A stretch of DNA of 64,000 nucleotides from JABWCQ01 sp964530625 (GCA_964530625.1 CAZHAK010000004.1:1-64000); one strand, 5' to 3'. Shown: positions 25,256-33,854, numbered from the stretch's first letter. Notes: a model not told the origin generated them from the sequence alone. Program-made: numbers and translations.

Positions 25256-26317
25256 CTATTTGAGCAGCAGCACTCGGACGGATTGGGGTGTCGTGCTGGC
25301 CCCTTGCCATCTCAGCCAATATGTTCCGCTGGCGGCCTGATTTGCCTGCCATTTGAACAAGCTCTGACCCGTGGACACCTGACCTTCAAATATCACTGCA
25401 ACTTCGCGGCCAAGCACATCGTGCGCCGTCAACTTTCCGAGTACCGGAATCGCCGCATCCACTTGAATGCTTAGGTCCGGGTTGAAGGGGTTGGGGCACG
25501 CAGAAATCAAGAGAGGGCTCGTTGGCAAACTTCGCGGTGTCTCGCCTGCAGACAGCGCGCTTTGGAAGCCCGGCGTTGAAAACGGCAAAATGCGAAAATC
25601 CGCGCCGCTGTTGTTCGTGTCCTGACCGGGACTAATCCTTTCGGCACTCTGGCCGGTCCAGGGTTCAATTCCGACAATCACTCCAGCGTCGATGGCATCG
25701 TTCAAGAGTGGCAAACTGTCAAACGACACATGGTGCAAATACTCCACCCCGTCCACTACTGTCTCCAAAGGAACCTGACAAACTTGCAAGCCGCAGGCTT
25801 CGCCGGGCAGACAAGGACGGAAATTCCAAAACTCGCCCGTGGTCAAAATGATTTGCCCCCATCGTCTGACAAAGAACAGATCAAAATTTACTTCCAGCAC
25901 GTCGGTCATATTCGCCACCGCGCCGTTGTCGCCGGGAAGCTGTTCATTTGGAACAACTGTCTCAAAATCCGATGTGACCAGATTCGGCGACACCGGATCA
26001 AGTGCGGCGTGATTGTAGGCGTCCGTTGCCAACACCAAAAAAGAACCCGGAGGCATAGCGATAGATTGACCGCCGTGCTCTCCGGGAAACTTGAAGGCTA
26101 ACTGAGCAAACGTGTCCAGTCCCTGCAAGACTAAAGCTCCGTCTAAATAGGCGGTTTCGGAGCCTGCGTTGTAAAACTCAATGAAGCCATCCTGCTCGCT
26201 GTAAGAAGAGGGTCCGGAGACATAAATCTCGTTGATACGCACTCCGTCACCTGACGTAAGCGCGCATGCCGTGGTGGCCCAAAGGGCCGCACATGCCATG
26301 GCGAACAGTTTAAACAT
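25256..26317 (-). CDS. Secreted lamin-tail-domain protein with C-terminal sorting domain
   Basis: About 353 residues from ATG 26317. This start has GAAGG 5 bases upstream and gives the signal peptide MFKLFAMACAALWATTACA; the upstream open extension would run into the preceding gene. Residues about 25-150 fit a lamin-tail domain (VRINEIYVSG, GFIEFYNAGSETAYLDGALVL). The C-terminus has SACPNPFNPDLSIQV, LTAHDVLGREVAVIF and a terminal VRVLLLK, the type IX sorting domain. Lamin-tail domains occur in many secreted bacterial proteins and are often found beside nucleases or proteases, but no catalytic domain is present here. Confidence 0.85.
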   Translation of the reverse strand: MFKLFAMACAALWATTACALTSGDGVRINEIYVSGPSSYSEQDGFIEFYNAGSETAYLDGALVLQGLDTFAQLAFKFPGEHGGQSIAMPPGSFLVLATDAYNHAALDPVSPNLVTSDFETVVPNEQLPGDNGAVANMTDVLEVNFDLFFVRRWGQIILTTGEFWNFRPCLPGEACGLQVCQVPLETVVDGVEYLHHVSFDSLPLLNDAIDAGVIVGIEPWTGQSAERISPGQDTNNSGADFRILPFSTPGFQSALSAGETPRSLPTSPLLISACPNPFNPDLSIQVDAAIPVLGKLTAHDVLGREVAVIFEGQVSTGQSLFKWQANQAASGTYWLRWQGASTTPQSVRVLLLK

Positions 26318-26372
26318 CGAACCTTCTTCATTTGGGCGCGCGAACGACTTCTCCGGTCGAATCGATTTCTGT

Positions 26373-26636
26373 CTACTTAGTAAACCCCATATGTTCACGA
26401 GAATGTTCTCCGGCATTGCTGCCCTGCCCTGCTTTCATCTCTTCTTCGCTGAAGAGATAATCCCAAATATCCGGGCTCAGAGGATAAGTCATGCCGGACG
26501 AGCGGCTATCGCGCCAGGGTGTCACCTGCCAACCGCGCTTCACTCCCTCATCGAGAAACCATACCTTGACGGCATGGCCATTTTCAAAATCTTTTCGATT
26601 GAAATAGAAAATGCCTTCACGAACGGGTCCAAACAT
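26373..26636 (-). CDS. Small hypothetical protein
   Basis: 87 residues from ATG 26636, with a consensus AGGAGG about 10 bases upstream, which makes it a real gene. It is cytoplasmic (no leader), rich in aromatic and charged residues (GIFYFNRKDFENG, VKVWFLDEG, IWDYLFSEEEM), with an Arg/His-rich tail. I do not recognise it. It sits 22 bases after the propeller-protein gene and 55 bases before the lamin-tail gene, probably in the same unit. Confidence 0.65.
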   Translation of the reverse strand: MFGPVREGIFYFNRKDFENGHAVKVWFLDEGVKRGWQVTPWRDSRSSGMTYPLSPDIWDYLFSEEEMKAGQGSNAGEHSREHMGFTK

Positions 26637-26658
26637 GCGTCGTGCCTCCTTTTGAAAG

Positions 26659-28419
26659 CTATCTTGGTTTGCCGGGTCTGCTATAATAGAACCTTGTCAG
26701 GCCACCGGCGGTTCCAATCCAGAGGTCGCCGCGATCCTCGCGCAGAGTCTGCACACGGTCGTCAATCAGACCGTCGCGGCGGGTATAATGTTCCCAAGCT
26801 TCACGGGCTGGTTCAAAACGAAACAGACCCGCATCTGTCCCTACCCAAATATACGGATCGCTAGCTTGAATGCAAGTCGGCTTAGAATGCTTCATCCAAA
26901 CGTCCGCCTGCCATGATTTCGTGTCATCTGACACCGTTCTACGCATGATGCCATGCGGAGTCGCGGCCCATATTGTGCTGCCGAAGATAGACAAGCATTC
27001 AATAGATGAATTTATCAAGCCGGGGTCTAATCCTACGGCTTCTACGTCGTGGGTGGTGGCGTTTACTTGGAACATCCCTCGCCCCGTACCCACCCAAACA
27101 GAGGTGTCTTGAGTGAGAATATCTGTGACTCCGGAAAGCTCGAACGTCGTGTGAGGTATACGGGTGATTTTATTACTCTTCGTATCCATCGTGGCCAGAC
27201 CGTCGTTTGTGCCAATCCACAGAGTCGATCCGCTGGCAGCCAAAGCCGTGATTTGTCGTGAGGGGAGATTGTCCTGCACATCAAACCGTTTCCAGACCTT
27301 TTTGCGCGGATAGTAGCTCAGCAGACCGTCCGCAGTCGCCAGCCAGATGCGATCTTTGATGAATACCATATCCTCAATCATGGTCGAACGAATCTGCGCG
27401 TCGGTTCTCCTCTCGTAGAATCTCCAGCCGTCGCCGTAATCTTCCATTACCGAGATACCCATAAAATCTCCTTCGTTCGCGCCGCCCATCCACATCTCGC
27501 GATCGAGAATCAGCAGCGAGCGAATATCATTTCCCGCGGGTCCAACAAGCTGCTGCTCCGAGTGCAAGCCACGCAGTTCGGTCTTTAAAACACCTGCGCC
27601 CCAATGCGTACTCCAGAACGTGTTCCAATCGTCAATCAGCCAATCCGTGATCGGATAGGAGCGATTGCGCGCATCAAGCAAGGTTCCGTCGGCCATCCAC
27701 TCGAACGGACGCGGCGCGAAAAACATCGGCAACCCCGCCGGAGGTACTCCCAAGACGCCGGGAGGATAGTCGGAATCCTTCAGTGGAACTTTTGCGCGCA
27801 AGCCGCGCCAGCGGATGTTCGGGTCGTCTTCGCCTAAGGGTTTCATTTCGGGAAACAGATTTCCGGTTGCACGTTCACCGACATAGCGTCGCGCGTAACG
27901 GATCCAAACCGGATCAGGAATCGGCGTGCCCATAATGTAAAGCCTGTCGAAAGTTCCGTCGGGGATAGTCTCGACATAGAGCGATGATCCACCGACACCG
28001 ATGTTCACAGGTCTCTCGCCCAATGGCCAGATATTTTCGCGCGCGATTTCCCAGCGATCGAGTCCGCGATTCCAGCGCAAGAGCTTTGTGCGAGTGGTCA
28101 CCCAAAGCGTATTGTATTGTTCATCAAAAAGAACCAGCAGCGCGTCGTCCAAAGGCACGGCGGCAGATGCTCCGTAACCCATGGCGATCGGGTCTTCCCA
28201 GCGTCCACGATTGATTTCGTAAACCAGAATGCCGCCTTCGGTCGCAGCATACAAATCGTGAGCGCTGGCATCAAGCGCCCGTGCTCCGCGAAAGTCCCGC
28301 CACGACTGCCAATCACCGGGATCGAATTGCGGCTGGCTGTTCGCGCGAAGCGCGAACAAAAGGATTAGGGATGCCAAAAGGATGAAGGATGAAGGATGAC
28401 TTTTCGAATAGTTTGTCAT
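26659..28419 (-). CDS. Secreted beta-propeller protein (two-component-regulator propeller repeats)
   Basis: About 586 residues from ATG 28419. The leader is unusual: its stretch HPSSFIL is encoded by the inverted heptamer repeat at 28380-28399, followed by LASLILLFALRANS. The mature part has repeated blades of the reg_prop type (LPSRQITALAASGSTLWIG, VWVGTGRGMFQV, DPYIWVGTDAGLFRF, DLWIGTAGGLTRF). Unlike the regulators that carry such propellers, it has no transmembrane helix or kinase domain and no sorting domain; it ends in FYYSRPGKPR. The open frame continues upstream of the ATG into the four-helix-bundle gene without a stop. Confidence 0.85.
   Translation of the reverse strand: MTNYSKSHPSSFILLASLILLFALRANSQPQFDPGDWQSWRDFRGARALDASAHDLYAATEGGILVYEINRGRWEDPIAMGYGASAAVPLDDALLVLFDEQYNTLWVTTRTKLLRWNRGLDRWEIARENIWPLGERPVNIGVGGSSLYVETIPDGTFDRLYIMGTPIPDPVWIRYARRYVGERATGNLFPEMKPLGEDDPNIRWRGLRAKVPLKDSDYPPGVLGVPPAGLPMFFAPRPFEWMADGTLLDARNRSYPITDWLIDDWNTFWSTHWGAGVLKTELRGLHSEQQLVGPAGNDIRSLLILDREMWMGGANEGDFMGISVMEDYGDGWRFYERRTDAQIRSTMIEDMVFIKDRIWLATADGLLSYYPRKKVWKRFDVQDNLPSRQITALAASGSTLWIGTNDGLATMDTKSNKITRIPHTTFELSGVTDILTQDTSVWVGTGRGMFQVNATTHDVEAVGLDPGLINSSIECLSIFGSTIWAATPHGIMRRTVSDDTKSWQADVWMKHSKPTCIQASDPYIWVGTDAGLFRFEPAREAWEHYTRRDGLIDDRVQTLREDRGDLWIGTAGGLTRFYYSRPGKPR
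28380..28399 (+). repeat. Left heptamer repeat (GGATGAA x3), inverted to the right copy
   Basis: Nearly three tandem copies of GGATGAA. The reverse complement matches the right-hand block at 28778-28803 over 19 bases. It codes for part of the signal peptide of the propeller protein. Confidence 0.85.
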
Positions 28420-28787
28420 TTCCGCTTCAATTTTTGTTGTCTTAACTGATTTGACAAAGATAGAAATTAGCTCATCAACCTCTTCACTTAAATTCTCTAA
28501 CCTAATGCCCTTCACTAGACCAGACTCCGCAAGCAATTCCAGCCAGTGGCAGTCTCTTCAAGTTCCTGTAAAGCTCTTTCGAGCTTGCTTATCAAATCTG
28601 CATCTGACTTCGCCCGAATCGCCTCGCGATAGTGAGCACCTACAGACGTACCTGATCGCAGCAGCTGCTTGCCAATCACCTGCGCCGAAGTGCTCTTGGG
28701 AAGGAACTCGTATAAAGAGATGATTCGCAAAGCAAATGACTTCGTGCGCTGTTTCAACGGAACAAGTTGCGCAGGGACATCCTTCAT
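28420..28787 (-). pseudogene. Four-helix-bundle protein (S23 ribosomal/IVS-encoded family), frameshifted
   Basis: The ATG at 28787 lies inside the right heptamer array. Residues 1-80 read as the family: TKSFALRIISLYEFLPKS, GKQLLRSGTSVGAHYREA, SDADLISKLERALQELEET. After ELEET the frame goes to TGWNCLRSLV and stops at 28515. The expected continuation (HWLELLAESGLVKG, EEVDELISIFVKSVKTTK) is in the frame one base over, so one base is missing near 28546-28551. The second frame has no stop of its own and runs into the propeller ORF. Members form small helical pentamers; the related Avd protein serves diversity-generating retroelements. No reverse transcriptase is nearby. Confidence 0.75.
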
Positions 28788-28803
28788 CCTTCATCCTTCA
28801 TCT
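28778..28803 (-). repeat. Right heptamer repeat (GGATGAA, 3-4 copies on the minus strand)
   Basis: On the plus strand it reads as CATCC followed by TTCATCC units. On the minus strand it supplies the last codons (KMKDEG) and TGA of the phosphorylase gene and the ATG of the four-helix-bundle gene. Confidence 0.85.
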
Positions 28804-29632
28804 TTTGGACGATCACAGTCAGGAGTGCGCGAAAACGAACACTGGCTTCATTCGCAACTCGTTGCACTTCAACATGTGAAAGTTTATCACTGCCTATGCC
28901 TGAGGCGGAGTTGGTAACACACGAGATGCCGAGTACCTTCATTCCGAGAGCGGCTGCGGCGATGACTTCCGGGACGGTGGACATGCAGACTCCGTCCGCA
29001 CCCAACGTCGAGAGCATTTTGACCTCGGCGGGAGTCTCGTATGTCGGACCCAAAAGAGCCGCAAGAGTTCCACGCTTTAGCTCGATCTTCTGTTCCAGCG
29101 CGACTCGTTCGGCAAGCTCTTTTAACTGCGGATCGTAACAATGACACATATCCGGCCAGCGCGACTCGTCCTGGGCTTGCGGCCCCCGGAGCGGATTGCG
29201 AAATTGCAGATTGATATGATCCTCAATCAGCATCAAATCACCCGCGCGGAATCGTTTGCTCACGCCGCCGGACGCGTTGGTCACAATCATCGTTTTCGCA
29301 CCTGCTGCATGAGCCAGCCGAACCGGAATCGCTACTTGCTCGGGCGAGTAACCCTCGTACATATGAATCCGGCCTTGAAAGGCGAGTACGTTCGCTTTAC
29401 CAATTTTCCCCGCGACAATTTTGCCTGCGTGTCCCGCTACAGTCGAAACCGGATAACCGGGAATCTCGCTCGTGCCAATACTCTTGGCATCCGTCAAGGT
29501 ATCCGCAAACGCACCAAGTCCGCTGCCCAAAATAATGGCAATGTCGGCGGTTTCGGGAAGGTGTTTCGCGAGTTCGGCGATATCAGTCTCCTGTGTCGTA
29601 AGTCGAACGCGCGCATGTTGACGAATGGTCAT
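28784..29632 (-). CDS. Purine nucleoside phosphorylase (PNP/MTAP family)
   Basis: 282 residues. Family motifs: IILGSGLGAFADTL (phosphate loop), VTNASGGVSKRFRAGDLMLIEDHINLQ, LLGPTYETPAEVKML with the base-binding Glu, and ISCVTNSASG with the purine-binding Asn. It cleaves inosine and guanosine with phosphate to base plus ribose-1-phosphate. The last residues (QKMKDEG) and the stop codon come from the inserted heptamer repeat, so the native C-terminus has probably been replaced. It starts 2 bases after the thermonuclease stop. Thymidine kinase, uridine kinase and a nucleoside transporter nearby make a salvage neighbourhood. Confidence 0.94.
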   Translation of the reverse strand: MTIRQHARVRLTTQETDIAELAKHLPETADIAIILGSGLGAFADTLTDAKSIGTSEIPGYPVSTVAGHAGKIVAGKIGKANVLAFQGRIHMYEGYSPEQVAIPVRLAHAAGAKTMIVTNASGGVSKRFRAGDLMLIEDHINLQFRNPLRGPQAQDESRWPDMCHCYDPQLKELAERVALEQKIELKRGTLAALLGPTYETPAEVKMLSTLGADGVCMSTVPEVIAAAALGMKVLGISCVTNSASGIGSDKLSHVEVQRVANEASVRFRALLTVIVQKMKDEG

Positions 29633-29634
29633 GG

Positions 29635-30189
29635 CTATTCTTTACGGTTACGTTTTCTGAAGTCGTGTGGAAGCTCAAACTCGGGCTTGGGAGCAAGACT
29701 TGCGGCTTCGAGACACTCTTCGGCATAGCGATCCAGTCCCTGCTTGCCATAGTGTGAGACCGTTTCGTAGGCCAAACTCGCGCGGATAAGTTTCGCGTTG
29801 ACGTTTTCTCCATCGGCCAATAAGTAGCCCAGCCAGCGGCCGTACCGATCCGGCTGCTCAATTCTTATGACCGAAAGCTTGGTTGCATTCTTGATTTGTT
29901 CGCGGAGAAATTCTTCGCCGCGTGTTCCCCACGGCTCCTGATTGCCGTGATGAAAAGGCGAGTTCGTTTCCGCGCAGTCAATCCCCAACATGCGCACCCG
30001 GTGGCCGCGCCATGCGAACGTGTCGCCGTCTTCAACTACTATGTCTTGCTTCTCGACCACTGTCTCGCGAAAGGGCAGAATCGTATTCTGCGCGGTATGG
30101 CGGCAACTCTGACCAAGGAACAGGAGAGTGACGAGAACTAGCCAATAGGCTTGCGAAATTCTGAAACTTGGCATATATTGAGTCGTCAT
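29635..30189 (-). CDS. Staphylococcal-nuclease-like lipoprotein (thermonuclease family)
   Basis: About 184 residues from ATG 30189; ATG 30174 would also serve. The leader ends in a lipobox (LLFLGQSC), so it is probably membrane-anchored. The SNase fold begins at VEDGDTFAWRGHRVRMLGID, with the Arg, Asp and Glu of the active site (RVRMLGIDCAET) and the later EQPDRYGRWLGYL supplying the second Arg. Extracellular or periplasmic nucleic-acid breakdown fits with the phosphorylase that follows and the nearby nucleoside uptake genes. The start codon overlaps the divergent SulP start by two bases, so promoters for both must lie inside the genes or one start is wrong. Confidence 0.88.
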   Translation of the reverse strand: MTTQYMPSFRISQAYWLVLVTLLFLGQSCRHTAQNTILPFRETVVEKQDIVVEDGDTFAWRGHRVRMLGIDCAETNSPFHHGNQEPWGTRGEEFLREQIKNATKLSVIRIEQPDRYGRWLGYLLADGENVNAKLIRASLAYETVSHYGKQGLDRYAEECLEAASLAPKPEFELPHDFRKRNRKE

Positions 30190-31843
30190 GTTAAAGCCAA
30201 AACTTTGGTCCACACTTAAAGACTACGATCGCGCGCAGTTCGGGCGTGACTTCGTGTCCGGTATCATCGTCAGCATTGTCGCGCTGCCGCTCTGCATCGC
30301 GTTCGCAATTGCTTCGGGAGTCTCGCCTGAGCGCGGCCTGATCGCAGGCGTTATCGGCGGTTTCTTTATATCACTACTGGGCGGTAGTCGCGTCCAAATC
30401 GGCGGCCCGGCAGGTGCGTTTGTCGTGATCGTCTTTGGTATCATCGCTGACTACGGAATAGACGGCTTAATCGTCTCCACGTTCATCGCAGGAATCCTGC
30501 TCATCCTGTTCGGCAGATTTAAGCTGGGATCCGTCATCAAGTTCATTCCATTGCCCGTCGTCACGGGGTTCACAAGCGGCATAGCGATGATCATCTTCAT
30601 TTCGCAGCTTGCCGACCTGTTCGGGCTGACTTTGGACGTGCAGACCGCGAATTTTGTTGAGAAACTTCTTGCTCTCTTGCGTGCGACTAACACAGTCAGC
30701 CCTGTCGCGGTGGCGATGGGAACTGGCTCGATATTCGTCATGATGTTTTGGCCCAAGATTTCCAAAACGATTCCCGGCTCAGTGCTGGTCCTTGTGGGAG
30801 CTACTGCGCTTGCTCGTTTCTTCCATCTTGACGTTGAAACAATCGGCTCAAGATTCGGCGAAATTCCGTCGATGCTGCCGATGCCGCATATGCCGGAATT
30901 GACATTTGCAGAAATCCGGAGACTGGTTTCTCCTTCGATTACGATTGCCGTGCTGGTGGCGATTGAGTCGCTGCTCTCGGCAGTTGTGGCCGACGGCATG
31001 ATTGGCGGTCGGCATCGCTCAAACATGGAGCTCGTGGCGCAAGGCATCGCGAATATCGGAAGTTCTATTTTTGGCGGATTACCCGTCACCGGAGCGATTG
31101 CACGTACTGCCACAAACGTCCGAAATGGTGGCCGCACACCGGTGGCCGGAATCGTTCACGCGATTACGCTGCTGCTCTTGATGGTCGTTTTTGCGCCTTT
31201 TGCTAAAATGATTCCGCTGACCGCGCTGGCGGCAATCCTTGTGGTTGTCGCCTTCAATATGTTTGAGTGGCATTCTTTTGTCGCGCTCTTGCGCGGACCG
31301 AAGAGTGACATGGCCGTGCTCATGACGACGTTTAGCTTGACGGTTATCCTTGACCTTACGGTCGCCATTGAAGTCGGCATGGTGCTCGCCGTCTTTCTAT
31401 TCATGAAGAGAATGTCCAACGCGACGGAAATCGAGATTATCACCCACGAAATGCGTGATCCGACGCCGCTTGAAGAACAGGACGTGCTCGACCGTAGTGC
31501 TATTCCGAAAGGCGTACAAATCTATGAGATCAACGGACCTTTCTTTTTCGGCGCCGTTTACAAATTCAAAGAGGCCATGCAGATTGTTTCACGGCCTCCT
31601 AAGGTGCGGATTATTCGTATGCGCAAAGTGCCCGTGATGGATGCTTCAGGCATGCAAGCATTGGTGGAAGTCTTTCACGCGTGCCAAAAAGAAGGGAGCG
31701 TGATGTTGATCTCGGGGATTAATAAACAACCGCGTGACGTTTTGGAGCGCGCGGACTTACTGGCAAAATTTGGCGAAGAAAATGTCATGCCGACCTTCGA
31801 CGAAGCGATTGCGCGAGCCAATGAAATTTTGGCATCGAAGTAG
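30188..31843 (+). CDS. SulP-family anion transporter with STAS domain
   Basis: 551 residues. The N-terminal 400 residues form the membrane domain with SulP motifs (SGIIVSIVALPLCIAFAIASG, GLIAGVIGGFFISLLGGSRVQIGGPAGAF, GMIGGRHRSNMELVAQGIANI). Residues about 435-545 form a cytoplasmic STAS domain (VQIYEINGPFFFGAVYKF, VPVMDASGMQALVEV). SulP proteins move sulfate, bicarbonate or dicarboxylates; the substrate cannot be told here. No carbonic anhydrase is adjacent. A terminator hairpin follows. Confidence 0.94.
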   Translation: MLKPKLWSTLKDYDRAQFGRDFVSGIIVSIVALPLCIAFAIASGVSPERGLIAGVIGGFFISLLGGSRVQIGGPAGAFVVIVFGIIADYGIDGLIVSTFIAGILLILFGRFKLGSVIKFIPLPVVTGFTSGIAMIIFISQLADLFGLTLDVQTANFVEKLLALLRATNTVSPVAVAMGTGSIFVMMFWPKISKTIPGSVLVLVGATALARFFHLDVETIGSRFGEIPSMLPMPHMPELTFAEIRRLVSPSITIAVLVAIESLLSAVVADGMIGGRHRSNMELVAQGIANIGSSIFGGLPVTGAIARTATNVRNGGRTPVAGIVHAITLLLLMVVFAPFAKMIPLTALAAILVVVAFNMFEWHSFVALLRGPKSDMAVLMTTFSLTVILDLTVAIEVGMVLAVFLFMKRMSNATEIEIITHEMRDPTPLEEQDVLDRSAIPKGVQIYEINGPFFFGAVYKFKEAMQIVSRPPKVRIIRMRKVPVMDASGMQALVEVFHACQKEGSVMLISGINKQPRDVLERADLLAKFGEENVMPTFDEAIARANEILASK

Positions 31844-31871
31844 TTACCTCTTCCGGCAAAAGTGAACACTT

Positions 31872-31897
31872 AGTCTGTGCATCGCGCGGACTTTTTT
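31872..31897 (+). terminator. Intrinsic terminator after the SulP gene
   Basis: AGTCTGTGC and GCGCGGACT pair (9 bp with GU pairs, triloop ATC) and are followed by TTTTTTATT on the plus strand, 29 bases after the SulP stop. It overlaps the last bases of the convergent transporter gene. Confidence 0.7.
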
Positions 31898-33146
31898 ATT
31901 CTGCTGATAACACTCCCGCGATCGCCGCCGTTTGCAAGCTGACCATCGCTCCGGCCATCATTGCTCTGAGGCCAAGTTGAGCAAGATCTGTTCGCCGCTC
32001 GGGAGCCAGACTGCCGATACCGCCGATTTGAATTCCAATGGACGAGAAGTTCGCGAATCCGCAGAGGGCGTATGACGCAAGCATAATCGTGCGCGGCGAC
32101 AACGCGCCGTCTTTGATCAGCGTGGACATTTCCACATACGCGACGAACTCGTTAATCGAAAGTTTCGTGCCGATCAGATAGGCAAAATCCTTGCACTCTG
32201 AAATCGGCACACCGAGAATAAATCCGATAGGCCAGAGCAAATAAGAGAAAATTTCGCGCAGGCTTTCGGGAAACCACACGAAGCCCATGCCGTCAAACCA
32301 TCCTGACATCATTCCCAAGAACGCGTTCACGACGGCAATTAGAGCAATAAAGGCCAAGAGCATCGCGCCGACGTTGACGGCCAATCCCATGCCGTCGCGC
32401 GCACCCGTCGCCGCCGCGTCAATGACGTTGGCTTGTCTTGGCATTTCGGGCATGTGCAATTTGCCGTAGGTTGCAGGCTGCTCCTTTTCGGGTAAGAAGA
32501 TTTTCGCAAACACGAGCGCACCTGGCGCCGCCATAACGGAGGCCGCAAGCAAATGTTTTGCCGGCACACCTAACAGAATATAGCCCGCCATCACGCCGCC
32601 GGCGACGGTCGCGAATCCTCCCACCATCACAGCATTCAATTCGCTGCGTGTGAGAGTTTTCAAAAACGGACGAATCAGCAGCGGCGATTCAGTTTGGCCT
32701 AAGAAAATATTTCCCGCAGCAGAGAGCGACTCGGCTCCTGAAGTGCCCATCGTGCGTGTCATAATCCAGGCCAGACCCTTGACGACCTTCTGCACAACGC
32801 CGAAGTGATATAACACACCCATGAACGAGCCGAAGAAAATAATCGTCGGCAGAATCGCGAAGGCGAATTGAAATCCGAATGTCTCCTGATATTCCGGATT
32901 GACCATGTTGCCGAACAGGAAGGCCGATCCTTCGAGCGTGTAACCTAAGAATTTCGTTACACCGTCTCCGAGCGCGCTGAAGAGATTGCGGCCCCACGGC
33001 GTCCACAAAATCAGAATAGCGAAGATAACTTGCAGACCCGTGCCCCACAGCACGACGCGCCATGGAAAATCTTTGCGGTTGGAAGAGAGCAGCCAGGCGA
33101 AGCCGAGCAGAATCGGAATCGCCATCAAGGATTGTAATCGTTCCAA
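31896..33146 (-). CDS. CNT-family concentrative nucleoside transporter (NupC-like)
   Basis: 416 residues with about ten hydrophobic segments. Family stretches: VLWGTGLQVIFAILIL at the N-terminus, the GASAES-like TSGAESLSAAGNIFLGQTESPLL, and the second re-entrant hairpin region SYALCGFANFSSIGIQIGGIG. It imports nucleosides with H+ or Na+. The start lies three bases after the thymidine kinase stop, so uptake and phosphorylation are encoded together. Confidence 0.94.
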   Translation of the reverse strand: MERLQSLMAIPILLGFAWLLSSNRKDFPWRVVLWGTGLQVIFAILILWTPWGRNLFSALGDGVTKFLGYTLEGSAFLFGNMVNPEYQETFGFQFAFAILPTIIFFGSFMGVLYHFGVVQKVVKGLAWIMTRTMGTSGAESLSAAGNIFLGQTESPLLIRPFLKTLTRSELNAVMVGGFATVAGGVMAGYILLGVPAKHLLAASVMAAPGALVFAKIFLPEKEQPATYGKLHMPEMPRQANVIDAAATGARDGMGLAVNVGAMLLAFIALIAVVNAFLGMMSGWFDGMGFVWFPESLREIFSYLLWPIGFILGVPISECKDFAYLIGTKLSINEFVAYVEMSTLIKDGALSPRTIMLASYALCGFANFSSIGIQIGGIGSLAPERRTDLAQLGLRAMMAGAMVSLQTAAIAGVLSAE

Positions 33147-33149
33147 GAG

Positions 33150-33761
33150 TTAGCCTTGCTTTGAGGAGAGAGGGAGTTGCTCCTGCGCGGATTCTTCGTG
33201 CGCAGGATCGGGAGGAACAAAACAGTTGCGGCAGCGCGGCTCGTAGGCTTCACTCGCGCCGACCAGGACGCGCTCACGTGAGGCAACAACGCGCTGAGTA
33301 TGTTTGGCGGGATTGCCGCAGCGCATGCAAATCGCCAGAGGTTTGTCAATATATTCGGCAATCGCGAGCAGTTGCGGTATCGGATCGAACGGTTCGCCGC
33401 GATAATCCGTGTCCAGACCTGCGCAAATGACACGCTTGCCGCTGTCCGCGAGTTTCTGCACGACGTCGATCAAATCTTTGCCAAGAAACTGCGCTTCATC
33501 GATACCAATCACGTCGGCATCCTGCGCGTATTCCAGAATTTCCCACGGTGACTTGACGAGCTTAGACGGAATCGCAAGCCGCGAATGGCTGACAATTTCG
33601 TCTTTGGCATAGCGGTTGTCAATCTGCGGCTTGAAAATCTCCACCCGCTGTTTAGCAATTCGCGCGCGCACCAATCTGCGGATCAATTCCTCGGTCTTCC
33701 CCGAGAACATCGGTCCGCAAATGACTTCGATCCAGCCTGTGTTATGAGGGAAGTGGTGCAC
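33150..33761 (-). CDS. tdk: Thymidine kinase
   Basis: 203 residues. P-loop GPMFSGKTEELIRRL (about 16-30), Walker B region VIGIDEAQFL, substrate loop GLDTDYRGEPFDPIPQLL, and four zinc-site Cys (CMRC and CRNC). This is the type II (TK1-like) enzyme that makes dTMP from thymidine and ATP. It is coupled to the nucleoside transporter downstream. Confidence 0.96.
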   Translation of the reverse strand: MHHFPHNTGWIEVICGPMFSGKTEELIRRLVRARIAKQRVEIFKPQIDNRYAKDEIVSHSRLAIPSKLVKSPWEILEYAQDADVIGIDEAQFLGKDLIDVVQKLADSGKRVICAGLDTDYRGEPFDPIPQLLAIAEYIDKPLAICMRCGNPAKHTQRVVASRERVLVGASEAYEPRCRNCFVPPDPAHEESAQEQLPLSSKQG

Positions 33762-33854
33762 GCAGAAAAATAGGTAATAGGAAATGTGAAGTATGAATAC
33801 AGAAGTTCAGTGCTTCGGGGGCTTTTCCCTTCAGGCCGGGCATTGCGAATTGTA

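Larger units (their letters stand above)
28380..28803 (-). mobile_element. S23/IVS-like element: four-helix-bundle gene between inverted heptamer repeats
   Basis: 424 bases bounded by inverted arrays of the heptamer GGATGAA/TTCATCC, with a four-helix-bundle (S23-type) gene filling the inside. In known 23S rRNA intervening sequences the same protein family lies between inverted ends that form an RNA stem. Here the element sits between the purine nucleoside phosphorylase and propeller genes and changes both ends. That it is mobile is an inference from structure; no transposase is present. Confidence 0.55.

Noticed and set aside
28420..28536. N-terminal extension of the propeller protein (MLAESGLVKG...)
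   Set aside because: These residues are the end of the frameshifted four-helix-bundle gene; the propeller leader starts at ATG 28419.
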